DNA from: Cryptomeria japonica | Lineage: Eukaryota > Streptophyta > Pinopsida > Cupressales > Cupressaceae | Reading direction: 5' to 3' | Length of the DNA stretch: 64,000 nt | Assembly (NCBI RefSeq): GCF_030272615.1 | Contig: NC_081412.1 | Span: 474,801,657-474,865,656, forward strand | Part shown: piece by piece, positions 43,999 to 55,435 of the stretch | Position numbering within the stretch: position 1 is the stretch's first letter | Layout of the letters: each line of letters opens with the position of its first letter | Notes under the pieces: model-generated | The model's input: the letters and a program-made list of their open reading frames with translations, nothing else | Database searches by the model: none | Told to the model about the DNA's origin: nothing | Program-made: the position numbers and the translations under genes

Positions 43999-45640
43999 GA
44001 TTGCCAAAGACTTTAGACTCATTGGGACCATTCGGGTCCTAAGCCACTCTTTAAAGACTACACTCCCCTACTAGGAATGCACCAAGGATGCAATCTTTAG
44101 GAATATATCAAAATAATTATTTAAAGAAGCTTGAGTTCTGCCTCAAGAAGTCAAGCAAATTCATACAAGATTTCTTCTCAGTATGCATCAAATTAATTTT
44201 AACACTTCAATTAGTATTTGCACCATATGATTAAAATACCAAGGGGTTTCGACAACCAACTCTTCACCCAAAGTGATATCCTAATTCTCATCCCTGAACC
44301 CTTGAGTACAAGGGACAACTTCATCCCTAGACTGCCTACATACCCATTTCGGCATGGGATCAAGGCGTAAAGTATGTAGTTTTGGTTTTTAACTATGGTT
44401 TAATGTAACCTATATGGTGGGTACACAACCCTTTCTAAGGTCAATGTCCCACATAGTTTCTCTACGGTTGCTACCCACGATGGTAGCTTCATGGCAAAAA
44501 GGTTCAAGTTGGCCTTCTACTTGTGGCCTAATACAACTAAGTCCTATTTCCTATTAAATACATAACCTTTAATCCGTTATCATCCTTTGAAATCATCAAT
44601 ATAGGAAAATAAGTCCCAAATCATCCCACACAACCAAACCCTAATGGGGTTTCTTAAGGTTTAACTAAGCGTATGTAAATTCATTTAAGAATTATATTTT
44701 GAGATTATCAATCCAAGTGAGATTACCTATTCCTTGGATTTTAACTCCCTAATGGACCTTATTTCTCCCTAGAAATTTAAAGGGATGATGCCACAAATGT
44801 TGTTGTTGAAGCTTTATTAAGCATTAAATGTAGTAGTTCAACACGATGACATTACCCGTAAGCGTGACCCATAGGCACCATAGAAACTGAATGTTGCTAC
44901 GGTCTTTGTTCCCAACTCCTCTTTTTAGTTATCTATTTAATAATTTAACTATGAATTCATGAAATCATAAATAAAAATTACACTAAAATGATTATGAAAA
45001 GAACTATTACATGCAAGGAATTACTACTTGAAATTAAACTAAGGTATAAGTATTACATGCTAAACAAATCAACCACTTTGGAAATAGTATTTTATTGAAA
45101 GAAAACTATGATAATAATTAAAACTTGAACTAAATACATGAAGGTACTAATCACTTAGAAAATATGATACTTGTAGGAGATAGCTTTTAAAAATGACCAT
45201 TAAACTTTAAGTATGAATCCTAATACTTGAAAATTACTAAATTACTTGAAAGAAAAAAAAATGATTAGATAGAAAGACTTTGGAAATAAATCTAACCCTA
45301 CTAGGGAAACCCTATTTAATAATAAGCTTGATAGTAACGTCATTATTGATAAACCAACTAATTCTCCAATTAAAATAATATGAATTTTATCTTTAATTAT
45401 TCTCTACAAATGATAACCTGACTTTAAATAAGATTCCAAATACATGAAAGGTATTAAATATCTTGGAAGAAAATTGAACCATTAAATAGCAAGACTTTGG
45501 AAATGAATTTCAAAACAACCACATTAATTTTAATTACCAAAAATTGAAAATAAGATTAGAAGAGAGTCTAATTTCTTGCAAATTAACCAATATAAATAAA
45601 GCTCCTAAATAATTCTAATTAATCCACTTGTAGTTATTTT

Positions 45641-45696
45641 TGAACTAATGCTAAATCCTTTACAAGGTTGAACTAATGCTAAATCCTTTACAAGGT
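45641..45696 (+). repeat. 28-bp tandem duplication specific to the left LTR
   Basis: Units starting tgaactaatgctaaatcc begin at 45641 and 45669 and are identical. The matching place in the right LTR, near 63327-63355, has one unit. The duplication therefore arose after the two LTRs separated. Confidence 0.9.
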
Positions 45697-46739
45697 TATA
45701 AAAGGATACTAACTATTCCTTCCATGTGAAGTAAGGTTAACTTTATCCCCTCAATTTCAAATTCTTAGAAGCTTGCTCCTATAATTTACTTCAAATTGAT
45801 TCTAAATGATCATATGATAGGTTTATTAAAACTCAATTTAAGGTAAAAAAACCAATAAAACAAATTATAACTTATTCATTAAATTTGAGATTCTGAGAGA
45901 TTAAATTATATCTTGTAAAAAGAATACAATTTTTGTTCGTTTTCCATTTCCCGAAAACTATTATGATTTCAATAAAATTTCTTTACATCCTAATCAATAC
46001 TAATACTCTTCCAAAATAAATTGTATACCATTTAGATTGTATGGAGATTTAACTATGAAATTTACCTCTAAGATTAAATGTTAATTATATTTATCTACAC
46101 TAATTACTTGCAAGGTAAAAGAAACTTCTCTCTCTTTTTTTTTACTAGTCTTATGTTTCTTCATAGTCATAATTTAAATGTTTTAACTATTAATATAATT
46201 GACTATTCTCAAATGCCTACTATATTCTATATCTTGAATCTATTAAGGAAACGATCAAATAATCAACTTCTCGAATTGGTGAAATCAAATTGCTTGAAAT
46301 ACATAAAAGGGGTAACTATGAATCTAAACATATTTACTTGTTAAGTAAATTATTTTAACCTTCAACACTTACACTAATTGAAAAATCAAGCTTTGAAATA
46401 AATAAAGAACTTAAATATTTTAACTATTTTGGCAGACCTATAACTCTCATCCCGTACCATTCTATAGGCTAGCAAGCTAATTAATTAACCCCTACCCCAT
46501 AGAATTGTAGGGGTCTCGCCCCCCTAGTAAAATTAGCTTGCTAGAGTAACTAAAATAGTTCTAGAATTGCCCATAGCCGCCTCCTCCCACCCATCCCTAG
46601 GGGGCCCTACTATTCGCGAGGGGCATGCATACCCGGGAATTCTAGTTATGGGTGGGGGGTTATATTGCCTATGAACACTGCCATTATTCTCATGAAGCTT
46701 CGGGTGCCCCTTATAATCCCCCCACAACTAAAATGGCGG

Positions 46740-46797
46740 CCCGAAACTTTACTATTCCCTCCCGAAACTTTACTATTCCCATCCGGAACTTTACCCT
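46740..46797 (+). repeat. 21-bp tandem repeat, about 2.8 copies
   Basis: Two units of cccgaaactttactattccc plus one base (46740-46760 and 46761-46781) are followed by a partial tccggaactttaccc. Confidence 0.85.
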
Positions 46798-47294
46798 TAG
46801 AATAGTAAGGGTTAATTTAGAAGCCTGCTAGAATAAGGTGGGAGGGCATTCTAGTTGGTATCGGCCCAGGAGTATAGTTCTGGGTGGGGGAGAACTATAG
46901 CCCCTGCCCTCGCCTTCTATTGTTGATCGCCCCACCACTATCTCCCACCCACCCCCTGCCAGTGACCCATTCATTTCGATTCTCCCCCTCTTCCTCCCAC
47001 CCACCAGAGGATTTCTCTTCCTGCCACTCTGGGACTATTGTTTCTCATCCGCTAAAGAGGAGTGATGGAGCCCTCCCAGGAGTAACTGTATCTCTCCCAC
47101 CGAGTCCATCGGCGTGTCAATACTGAGAGATGCTGCATCATCAGATTAGTATGTAACATGCCCCCTCCACCCCAACCATACTTTTTTGAGAAACGGTGTT
47201 CCGGCCCTACCTCCTATTTCTTCCTTCCGGGCCCCCTACTTTTCAGTAGGGCCCTAATATTCTAATGGGGGGGCTTAATTAAGCAGCCTGCTAC

Positions 47295-47536
47295 AATAAG
47301 GAATTGCCCTACTATTCTAATGGGGTTGAGTGCCCGTCGCTCAGTCTAAAGCGATCGATCGGTTGCCTTCTTTAGGAGTCGACCCCGACGACAGCAAAGG
47401 TTATGCATTATAGATGTAACATGATTTCGTACCCCTACCTATATAGCCATCACATGACATTGCATTAGATAAACACTCGGGGGAGGAGAAGGAAGGACCA
47501 ACTTCGCCCATTAGAATAGTAGGGCAATTCCTTATT
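47295..47536. repeat. 30-bp perfect inverted repeat with 182-bp spacer
   Basis: The arm 47295-47324 starts aataaggaattgccctac and is the exact reverse complement of 47507-47536, which starts cccattagaatagtaggg. Similarity continues imperfectly a few bases outward. A stem of this quality is unexpected in old decayed DNA. Confidence 0.92.
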
Positions 47537-48696
47537 CTAGCCTGCGGGTAGTGGGCTGATTAATTGACTAATTAATAAAGTGGGAGGGCCCCTCGACATT
47601 CTATGGTAGTTGCCTTACTCTAGAAGGCTAATTAATTAGAGGAGATAGGGGCTCAGGAACCGGATCTGAAATGCGCTATGGATCTCGATTTGGATAACGA
47701 ATCGAACTATAGTTGGATCTGCTATTGGTGGTTCGTGCCCGTATTTGGGGATCTATTTATTGCTAGAATTTATTTGAAGTTAACTAGTGATACTTGATGA
47801 AAAAGAACCAATGCTATGGTTTAAGTGTAAGGAAATAATGCTTTAAATAAGATTCTAATTATATGAAAGCAACACTTTCTTGAGAGTGAAAATATCAAGC
47901 AACTTCTAGGGGATTAATATTTCTTACAAGAGTAAGACTATTAAATCTATGCTACATGTCTAACCAATATTAATTTCATATAGCTTGGAATATATAAATT
48001 TTTTCTAAGAGGGAAACTATACATATTTACATGGAAGATAAATCCTCTTTATTCCTTAAATAAAATTAAGCAAATTTGTACTAAAAGATACAAGGAACGC
48101 AAATTTCTGAGATGGTTGAATGTCTTAAAGAAAGTCTCATTGGAGGTGGACCACTAATTCGAGGTAAGTTTTTCTTGTTGAATTCAGAAAAAGTGTTACC
48201 CATTTTAAGAAGGAATTTGTTTTCCAATACACTTATCATTTCCATCATTTAAGGGGAAGACCCAGATTTATAATCAAATTCTATTATAAGTTCCATCAGA
48301 GAGGTTGTTGATTAGAATAATGATTTAATGATCTACTCATTTGAAAAAGAATATTTACAATTTTGATACCCTAAATTTATCTCTTACTAAAATATTATGT
48401 TTTATATTTTTTATTTTTTATTTTTAATAAAAGTGGGCAAGCCACTAAATTTTTTTATTATATTTAATAATTTTTACAACGGGTTCAAAAGGCATATCGG
48501 CAGGAAAGAACTCACAAGAAAACCTTCGGTTATCACCTTAAATATAAACCAAAAAACTAAACTACCCTTACAAAATAGTTGTTACCTATCCAAATGATCC
48601 GTAAACCCACCCAAACCCATACAATTGAACTATAGAAAGAGGTCCCATAGGACATATCTAAATACAAAGTTCATCAACTTATTATATCTCTCTACT

Positions 48697-48902
48697 GGTT
48701 ACAAAGTGAAGAGCTGGATATCAAAAAATGTCTCCTTAAGAAGATCATGCAGAGACACCAAGGAGCCCATAGGCTTTTATGAATTGGGGAGGATTAGTTG
48801 GTTACAAAATGAAGAGCTGGATATCAAAAAATATCTCCTCGAGAAGATCATATAGAGACACCAAGAAGCCCATATACTTTTACCAAATGGGGAGAAAGAA
48901 TC
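48697..48902 (+). repeat. 103-bp tandem duplication
   Basis: Units start ggttacaaagtgaagagc at 48697 and ggttacaaaatgaagagc at 48800. Both continue through tggatatcaaaaaat, agaagatca and gagacaccaa to aattggggag or aaatggggag. Identity is roughly 85-90 percent by eye. Confidence 0.88.
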
Positions 48903-48991
48903 GGCAATCCAGTATGTCAAAACGGAATTAGACCAAAATTATCCAAATCTGCATCAAAAACATAACACAACTCCAACATATAGTAATCATA

Positions 48992-49290
48992 TATGTAAGA
49001 ACCAAGTGCTAGTGCCTTCAACAAGAGGATCATAAGCTGCATCCGGAGGAGGAACAACCCTTAAAGGGAATTCCAACCATACAGGAGCAGAGAACAAAAA
49101 ACTCAGAGAAAGTAACGAATGCAAAGCCTCAAAAACAACCTAGGCTTTGTCCACAAATTGAGCAGGAACCCGATTCAAAAGAAATTCCATAGAAGCCCAT
49201 GTATCATCCATGGTATCACATATCAGCCCCATTCTTAATTCAAACAATAATTGACTATACCAGGCATTACCCAAGAGCTCATGGCGAGGA
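48992..49290 (-). pseudogene. Coding remnant of unknown family inside the LTR
   Basis: Read on - from about 49290, a stretch of nearly 100 codons has one stop (TAG, probably from Trp TGG). Text includes PRHELLGNAWYSQLLFELRM, then DDTWASMEFLLNRVPAQFVD, then EFPLRVVPPPDAAYDPLVEG. Composition is protein-like and the frame holds well, unlike neighbouring ORFs. I do not recognise the family. Its presence suggests that another element is nested in the 7.5-kb LTR or that the LTR has captured foreign coding DNA. Confidence 0.45.
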
Positions 49291-49619
49291 AGAAAACCAT
49301 CTTAATAAAAAGATCCCATATCAAAATGATAATTATCCAAGGAAGAAAAAACCATATCCCTATTACACAATGATGGAAATATGAATGCAGAGACCAAGAG
49401 CCAGACCAATTCAACATCAAGTAAAACATCAAAGCAAATTGTAAAAAGCTGAGACAAAAACTCGGAATAAGAAAACCTTAACTTATAATAAAGATAATTT
49501 TGATTAAGAAAATAATTAATATTCGTTCAAGAATGAATTTTATTTATTTTGATAAAATAATTTGATTGTTAATTAAATTGATTTAATTTGAAAAAAAAAA
49601 ACATATAAATGTTAAATCG

Positions 49620-49790
49620 TAAGAGCGAGAGGGTCCGACAACCTACCCCTCTATAGCCCTGCAGACTCGCATAGGCAGGGGGCCTGCCAGGGGGGTGCAT
49701 GCCCCCCCTCCCATCTCCATGCATTATGCACATGCAGGTCCGCAAGGTGGGGGAAGGGGTTACCACCCCCTTTTCCCACCCATTTATAAT
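49620..49790. other. Short GC-rich segment with near-palindromes
   Basis: About 170 bp stands out in AT-rich DNA. It includes gcagggggcctgccagg and ggggggtgcatgcccccc, the latter nearly self-complementary around GCATGC, and C- and G-runs that could form other structures. An ORF here (49569-49766 -) has no protein-like features. Confidence 0.55.
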
Positions 49791-51116
49791 TTTTTTGAAT
49801 AAAAAAAAAACCGTCCAAACTAAAATTTAAACTTTTGAAATTTAATTATTATTTTCAAAATGTAAAATTTTAAACTTTATTTATTTTATATTTATTATTA
49901 TTATTTTAAATAAATTAGTTCATTCAATATTAATATCAATATTTTAAAATAGATTTATATAATTTTGATCATTTTGAATATTCCTAAGATATAAATTAAA
50001 TTTAATCTTAAGTAACATAACTTAAATCTACAATCAAATTTAACAAAACTTATAGATTCTAACTTTATTTTATTTTGACTTTTTTTTAATTTATTCAACA
50101 ATAGAATTATATATCTCTAAGATAGAAAATTAGATAAAAGGAAAGGGTTTCATAAAAGAGATAAAATATTAAATACATTTGTATGTACACTTTTATTTTG
50201 AAAATACTAACTTCTAAAAATTAAAGTTTGATGAAGGTAAAAAAAAACATTACTTATTTATTTACTTTTACTAACTCAGTCTGAAAATAAGAGAGAATTT
50301 AGAGAAAAGGGAGAGATATTCTACATTGTTTATCCCATCACATTTAAAATCTAAAAAAAATATCTAAATCCTTAACTATTTCTAAATTTCCAAAGAAATT
50401 ATAACATGCGTGCAATAAAAATTTTCCTTTTTTTTCTCCTATTGAATGAAATCGTGAAGGTAAGATTTTTTTTTGGAAGATAAGATGAAATGAACCTAGA
50501 TCTGGATAGTGAATGAAAACCTTATACTTGAATTGACCTTTGAATCCCCAACCAACCTTCTTCATTCCTCTTCCTATAACCTGGTAAAAGAAATCTTGTC
50601 CCAATTCTCCAAAATCCTAACTCATGCAAAATTTCTACAAAACTTATCCTATGACTAATATGAATTGAATTGTTTTTTTAAGAATTCAATACTACTTTTA
50701 AAAAACAATGAACTCCTCATTTTTCAAAAATCTTCTATTCAATATATAGAAAAGAGAGCAATTTTCCCACTTCAAAAGAATTAAATGATTCACGTGTTTT
50801 TTTTTCCAAAATAATTCCATGCAAAAGTGGGGGTTACATGCATATTAAATTTGAATTTAAAATTATTTCATGCAAGACATATTCCTTACAACTTGTCATA
50901 GGGGCGGTTACATTTTACCATGGATTTGAAATATAAATTTAAATTCATTTATAGAATCTTCTTTTTTCTTCAACACCATGTTTTCAATTGAATTATTGGG
51001 GAAAAAAAAATTCTAAGTAAATTATGAGCTCACATGTGAGTCACCACTATTCATTCTTCTTTTTAAAATAATTCCATCCTTATTCAATTTTTCATCTCTA
51101 TCTAACATTGGTTATG

Positions 51117-51120
51117 AAAT

Positions 51121-51151
<31 letters not shown>

Positions 51152-51173
51152 AATAATATTAATAATATTAATA
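51117..51173 (+). repeat. AAT/GAT trinucleotide microsatellite
   Basis: Mixed aat and gat triplets run for about 55 bp, just inside the right edge of the left LTR. Confidence 0.85.
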
Positions 51174-51210
51174 GCAAGTCATATCAAGGTCCAAAAAGAG
51201 GGTTATTACA

Positions 51211-51228
51211 TCCTTCTCCCCTTAAATT
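51211..51228 (-). promoter_or_regulatory. Polypurine tract of the giant-LTR element
   Basis: On -, AATTTAAGGGGAGAAGGA ends exactly at the LTR boundary at 51210. It is the expected position for plus-strand priming of the 3' LTR. Confidence 0.75.
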
Positions 51229-52505
51229 GTGCATCATCTTGATGCACTAAATATTGATTCCATTATACTTTGCATTGATCAACCTCTTTGCTATGTAATT
51301 GGTACTCACGTCTTTCTAAAACTCTGAATAACTCTATCCTTGTTTCCCCGATTAATAGGAGGGTCATTCCTTGCTTCATCAAACCTTGGTAGATAAGTTC
51401 TCCTATTTGTTGATCATTTCCATCATAATTGCCCCTATTATTATTGTATCCATCCCTTTGATTGATTAGGAGGTGGCCTCCTTTCATATTTATTAAACTC
51501 TTGATACTTGTTGAAGTTTGAGTTCCCCTTGAATTCATGCTTCCTTTTTAATGAACAATTGTTGTTAAAAATCTATCTTTTTGCTGCTAGGGTTTGAATC
51601 TTCCTTTCTTGATTCAATGATTTCTCAAGCACTTTCTTCATCAACTTCTACCCTTATGTTGGTGTTCAGACCAAAATGAACTTCTTTGTTTAACCCTTCT
51701 CATCATTTTGATACATAGGTATGTACTTTACCAATTGGCAAATTTATTTCATTATTGTTGAACCATCAAAGCCCCTTGTCAAATATTATGGAATTATGTC
51801 ACCTTCTCATTGAAGAATAATTGTGATATCCATCTTTACAAAAATGGTGAATAAATTGATCTCATATGATTATATACTTATTATACCCATTTGTTCCTTA
51901 GTATTAGTCTGCCAACTAGTTTCTTCCACATTAAGTTGATAGGAATCTCATAATGTCTTAGTTGTTTCGCTAAAGTCCTTTAGTTCAAAGTATTTTTACA
52001 TTCTTCAGCTGCTTCACCAATTTGCTTCCCATCAAACCTATGTGGGTTTATTTACCTCATATCCTTAGATAGGTCCAATATATATTATCTTGTCTTCTAA
52101 TATCCATCTCATTTCTTCAATTATTGACAAAGTTCCTATTTAAGTCCCGCTTCTATTTATTTGATGTTACTTTGCCTTGCTCTAAGGTTTTGCATCAATT
52201 ATTCCATGGAGTTGATCTTATCCCTTTGCTTCGTTGACAAGTTTATTATAACTTTTACTCTTGTTACATTATTTCCTTGGTCTTGTTTATTTCCATCATT
52301 ATTAACTCCTTTTTGACTCCTTGTAGTGGTGTTATGCTTTCCTCTCCCACTTTCCTTACCATCTAGTTCTTCTTGATATTTGAATCCTTATTTAATTCTT
52401 GATGTAAGGTATAATAATTTATCCCTACTATTGCCAAATTTTCTAAGACACTCATTCTAGATTACATAAGTTGAAGTGAGCTCAAGGCCTAGACTTGAAC
52501 CTTCA
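51229..52505 (-). pseudogene. Gag-like remnant of the giant-LTR element
   Basis: On -, a heavily mutated coding strand runs from the primer site towards the polypurine tract. Readable pieces include KYFELKDFSETTKTLWDSY-like text near 51960-52010, a part mentioning TRGFDGSTIM near 51760, and an open 51263-51538 segment with NSRGTQTSTSIKSL and NQRDGYNNNRGNYDGNDQQ. The last is Asn/Gln-rich, as the tail of gag often is. No protease, RT, RNase H or integrase motif occurs in the 1.3-kb interior. The call as gag rests on position and composition. Confidence 0.45.
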
Positions 52506-52516
52506 CTTTGATACCA
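52506..52516 (-). promoter_or_regulatory. Primer binding site of the giant-LTR element
   Basis: On -, TGGTATCAAAG starts 2 nt after the LTR end at 52519. It resembles the initiator-Met complement TGGTATCAGAG with one change, and it fixes the minus orientation. Confidence 0.78.
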
Positions 52517-52518
52517 CA

Positions 52519-52680
52519 TGTAATAACCCTCTTAACTTAATTCGAAAAATCTCAACTGATTTTTTTTTTTTTTTTTTATATAAATTTTTTTTATTTCTTA
52601 TTCTTACGTATTCTTAAGTGTGTTTCATTGAATCCCATACTTAGTTACATTTATCCAAATGGGATAGGCATCCATCCAAT
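52519..52680 (-). repeat. Right (5') LTR, first part before the nested copia
   Basis: It starts TGTAATAACCCTCTTAAC and aligns with 43697 to about 43851. It stops at the CCAAT target site of copia 2 and resumes at 61519. Confidence 0.85.
52676..52680. other. Target-site duplication of copia 2, left (CCAAT)
   Basis: CCAAT is exactly repeated at 61514-61518 after the 3' LTR. Confidence 0.9.
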
Positions 52681-53128
52681 TGTTAGTGTAGGTTTTAATT
52701 TTCCTAGTTGGGTTTATATTTTTCCTATAATCCTAGGTTTTTCCTACACTTTTATTAAGCTTTCTTAGGTTAAATAAAGTGAGTTTAATTAGTGTGTGGA
52801 TGATTTGAGGTGTCGACATCCTACAAGGGAGGTGCCATTTTCTATCTTGGAAGATTCTCTTGATATCTTTAACCCACATAGTGGCCTCTCCCTATTGGTC
52901 CATTTTGCCACCTCTCCCCTTTCTTTTGCCTATAGAAACTCACTACCTAGCTTGTATTTTCGATATAGTTGGAGATAGTAATCTGATGCTATTTTTCTTT
53001 AGAGCACTTCATATTAGTTTACTGTCTATATCATTGTTATGTTATTTATTTCATTTACATTTACAGTTTATTTGACCTATCTCTTTCAATTCAATTCGGG
53101 GTTGTAATTTGTTTCTCGGATTTTAATA
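52681..53128 (+). repeat. Copia 2 5' LTR
   Basis: It starts TGTTAGTGTAGG and ends TTTTAATA instead of the usual CA. The TATA box seen in the 3' LTR (TATATAAA) reads TATAGAAA here at 52931-52938, so the promoter is probably weakened. Confidence 0.92.
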
Positions 53129-53140
53129 TGGTATGAGAGC
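53129..53140 (+). promoter_or_regulatory. Copia 2 primer binding site
   Basis: TGGTATGAGAGC directly follows the 5' LTR. It differs from the initiator-Met complement TGGTATCAGAGC at one base. Confidence 0.9.
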
Positions 53141-54124
53141 CTATTTTGAAAGATTAGATTATTGTAGAGATCTTTTAAAATATTGTTGTGTTTTATTTCA
53201 TATTTTGAATGATCTGAAAAACCAGCAAAGGTTTATGAAGATCCAGTAATATTGTTTTACATATATATTTTTTTTGGGAAGCAAGGTTTTTGAAGCTTAG
53301 ATTTATAAAAGGAACTTTGAAATAGTGTATTTTGAGGCCTAACAAACCTTTCCTTTGTGTTTGGAAGGTCCAAAAACATCTATTTTCATATAAAGTGTGT
53401 GTAAATCGGACACCAGAAGCTTTGCATGTCATTTTTTCCTTGTTAAAGGCGTTATTTTACACTATGGCCCCATCTTTCGCAAGTGATAAAGAAAAATGCT
53501 TTCTGGGTTTGTTTTGCTGCTATAAAAACCCATTTGGTTAATTGGAATATTTTGTATTCAATAAGAAACTATTTCAAAAATTGAGACAGAAAGTTTCATC
53601 CAGACCCCTCACCATTGCAGTTTTCTTTTTTGCATTCGATCTTCAAATTAGTTGTTCTGAGTCATACGAAGGTATTTTTCAGTGAATTTTTTTTTCAAAT
53701 GGGGCATTTTTTTGTACTATTTACAGTGGCATAATCAATGTTTCTTAGAAGTTACCAATTTTCCAAAAAAATAAGTTTTATCAGCAGATCTAGAGGGCAG
53801 TTCCTATTTTATGAACTTTAAACCACTATAACTTTCACATATGATCTCCGATTTAGGTCATTATTTATTTCAAAGTGGATATTTTTTCAAGTAGAATACA
53901 TTGGTGTTGGTTTGATGTTTATATTCTGAGGTATTATTTTTGCCTTCAATATTTGTGTCCATTTTTTGAACTTTGTAAAACTCCAGAAAATAATTCTAGC
54001 TTTGTAAATGCACTAAATTATAAAGTGCCACTTTATAATATCTGGGGGTGTGATTTATATTCTAATAAAAAGGGGGGGTGGTTCAATGTGTTCTCTCTGA
54101 TTTTTTCGCCTCTCTTTCCTACAT
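53141..54124 (+). other. Copia 2 leader region
   Basis: About 980 bp between primer site and gag, T-rich, without a convincing ORF. This is longer than most copia leaders, so unrecognised insertions may be present. Short ORFs at 53332-53541 and 53875-54126 have no gag features. Confidence 0.55.
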
Positions 54125-54720
54125 GAGAAATCTTACTTTCTACATTAAAATCGATCAAAATATAGTATCAATACTCATTCCTTACAACTACTATGAGTGG
54201 AAGTTAAAAGTGACAATCTATCTTAAGAAGTTGGGGCTGTTTACAGTATTTAAGGGACTTGAAACTGAACCAACACTAATTGTAGAAAAGCCAAAATGGT
54301 TTAACAAATGTGATGAAGCTTATAGTACTCAATATAATTATGTATCTTCTAATCTTTTTTTTCATGTTGAAATTTCTACAACTCTAATGATGTATGAAAA
54401 ACATTAGAAGAGTTTTTTGGTAAACAAGATGAATTAAGGGGACACAAATTGGAGAATGAGCTAATAGAGTTAAATCCATGTAAATTTGATATAATTCATG
54501 ACTTCTTCACAAAACTAAAGGCTGTAAGGTTGCAATCGAAGGAATGTGGGATAGATAAGAAAGATTCACAATTGATTCTAAGCATTATTTCCAAACTTGG
54601 TCCAATCTATTTAGTTTTTGTTTCTACTTTCTATGCTACAAAAATTGCCTTAGGAACCAGCTTTAAAATGTCGTCTCTTGATGATTTTGCAAAAGAACTC
54701 ACGTAAGAAGAATATAAGTT
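54125..54720 (+). pseudogene. Copia 2 gag capsid region
   Basis: The text SILIPYNYYEWKLKVTIYLK (about 54172-54225) matches the copia gag opening in which a Tyr/Trp motif introduces the retrotran-gag and UBN2 domains. A frameshift near 54405 leads to the 54449-54706 segment with HDFFTKLKAVRLQSKECGID and LILSIISKLGPIYLVFVSTF. Gag would form the particle. A stop near 54705 and further stops to 54870 separate it from the zinc knuckle. Confidence 0.8.
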
Positions 54721-54925
54721 GATTTAAATGGGCACAATAAAGCCCTCTAAATCTCATGCCTTGGCTGCAAATTAGGGTACAAATGATCAAAAAGGGCCTT
54801 CTAAGCAATAAAATAAACAAAAGAACCAAGGAGAAAATAAGCAAGAATGGAAACTAGTTGTCTAAAATGTAGCTAATGATGCATCTTCTTCAAAAAGTGG
54901 TAAGCCCAAGAAGGAGAAAACTAAG

Positions 54926-54967
54926 TGTTCCCATTGTAAGAAGAATGGTCATGATGAACATAAATGT
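54926..54967 (+). pseudogene. Copia 2 gag zinc knuckle
   Basis: CSHCKKNGHDEHKC is a complete C-x2-C-x4-H-x4-C motif. It binds RNA in gag nucleocapsid. It joins without a stop to the protease segment through a Lys/Ser-rich linker. Confidence 0.88.
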
Positions 54968-55435
54968 CTAAAGAGGCAAATTGATCACTTGTCTCATCTT
55001 CTTGAAAAGAATAACATCAAGATGCCTGATTCTGTCAAACCAAGTTCATCCGAGGAATATTCAAAGGACAAAAGTAAGGGGAAAGGAAAGGGCAAGTCCC
55101 TAGTTGTTGTTGCTTCCCATCGTAATTCTTGGATCATTGACTCGGGTGCTTCACACCACATGGCTTCATTCAAAGACATTTTTTCCTCCTTAGAGTCATG
55201 TTCTATGCCATCTATTCTATTGGGAGATGACACTCATGACGAAGTGCATGGGAGAGGGCCTATTGATGTAGGCAAAGGAAAATTTCATGATGTCCTTTGT
55301 GTTCCATCTTTGTCAACTAATCTCTTATCTATCTATCAGATCACTCACACTAGCTCTAGCAAGCGGGTTGAGTTCACTCCAGATATAGTGGTAATCAGTG
55401 AGCTACACAATGCGTCTACAATTGTAGTGGGAAAG
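54968..55435 (+). pseudogene. Copia 2 aspartic protease
   Basis: The open frame continues from the zinc knuckle to WIIDSGASHHM, with D-S-G-A at 55139-55150 as the catalytic triplet. It then gives DVLCVPSLSTNLLSIYQIT, the normal copia protease ending. At GK (55435) the frame is cut by the 588-bp insertion and resumes at 56028. This part of pol looks well preserved. Confidence 0.87.

Larger units (their letters stand above)
46430..47760. other. GC- and CpG-rich modular island within the LTR
   Basis: About 1.3 kb is far richer in G, C and CpG than the AT-rich DNA around it, for example gcgatcgatcgg and cgaccccgacgac near 47350-47390. It is a mosaic of reused modules: gcttgctag or gcctgctaga, actattctaatggg, aattgccctac, ctaattaatta, and ttctrggtggggg. 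Many occur in both orientations. Short ORFs here (46533-46727 -, 46884-47126 +) show no family features. It may be a separate insertion or a structured part of the LTR; the right LTR is cut off by the window end before this point. Confidence 0.7.
43697..51210 (-). repeat. Left (3') LTR of the giant-LTR element
   Basis: It is bounded by an 11-bp perfect terminal inverted repeat, TGTAATAACCC and GGGTTATTACA, which gives an apparent length of 7.5 kb. Positions 43697 to about 46316 align with the right LTR; the remaining 4.9 kb have no partner inside the window and may include later insertions. It includes short tandem repeats, a GC-rich island and a coding remnant, listed separately. The likely left flank duplication is taaag at 43692-43696, whose partner is outside the window. 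Confidence 0.72.

Noticed and set aside
46533-47126. ORFs inside the GC-rich island
   Set aside because: High GC lowers stop frequency. The predicted peptides are Pro/Ser-rich and have no family features.
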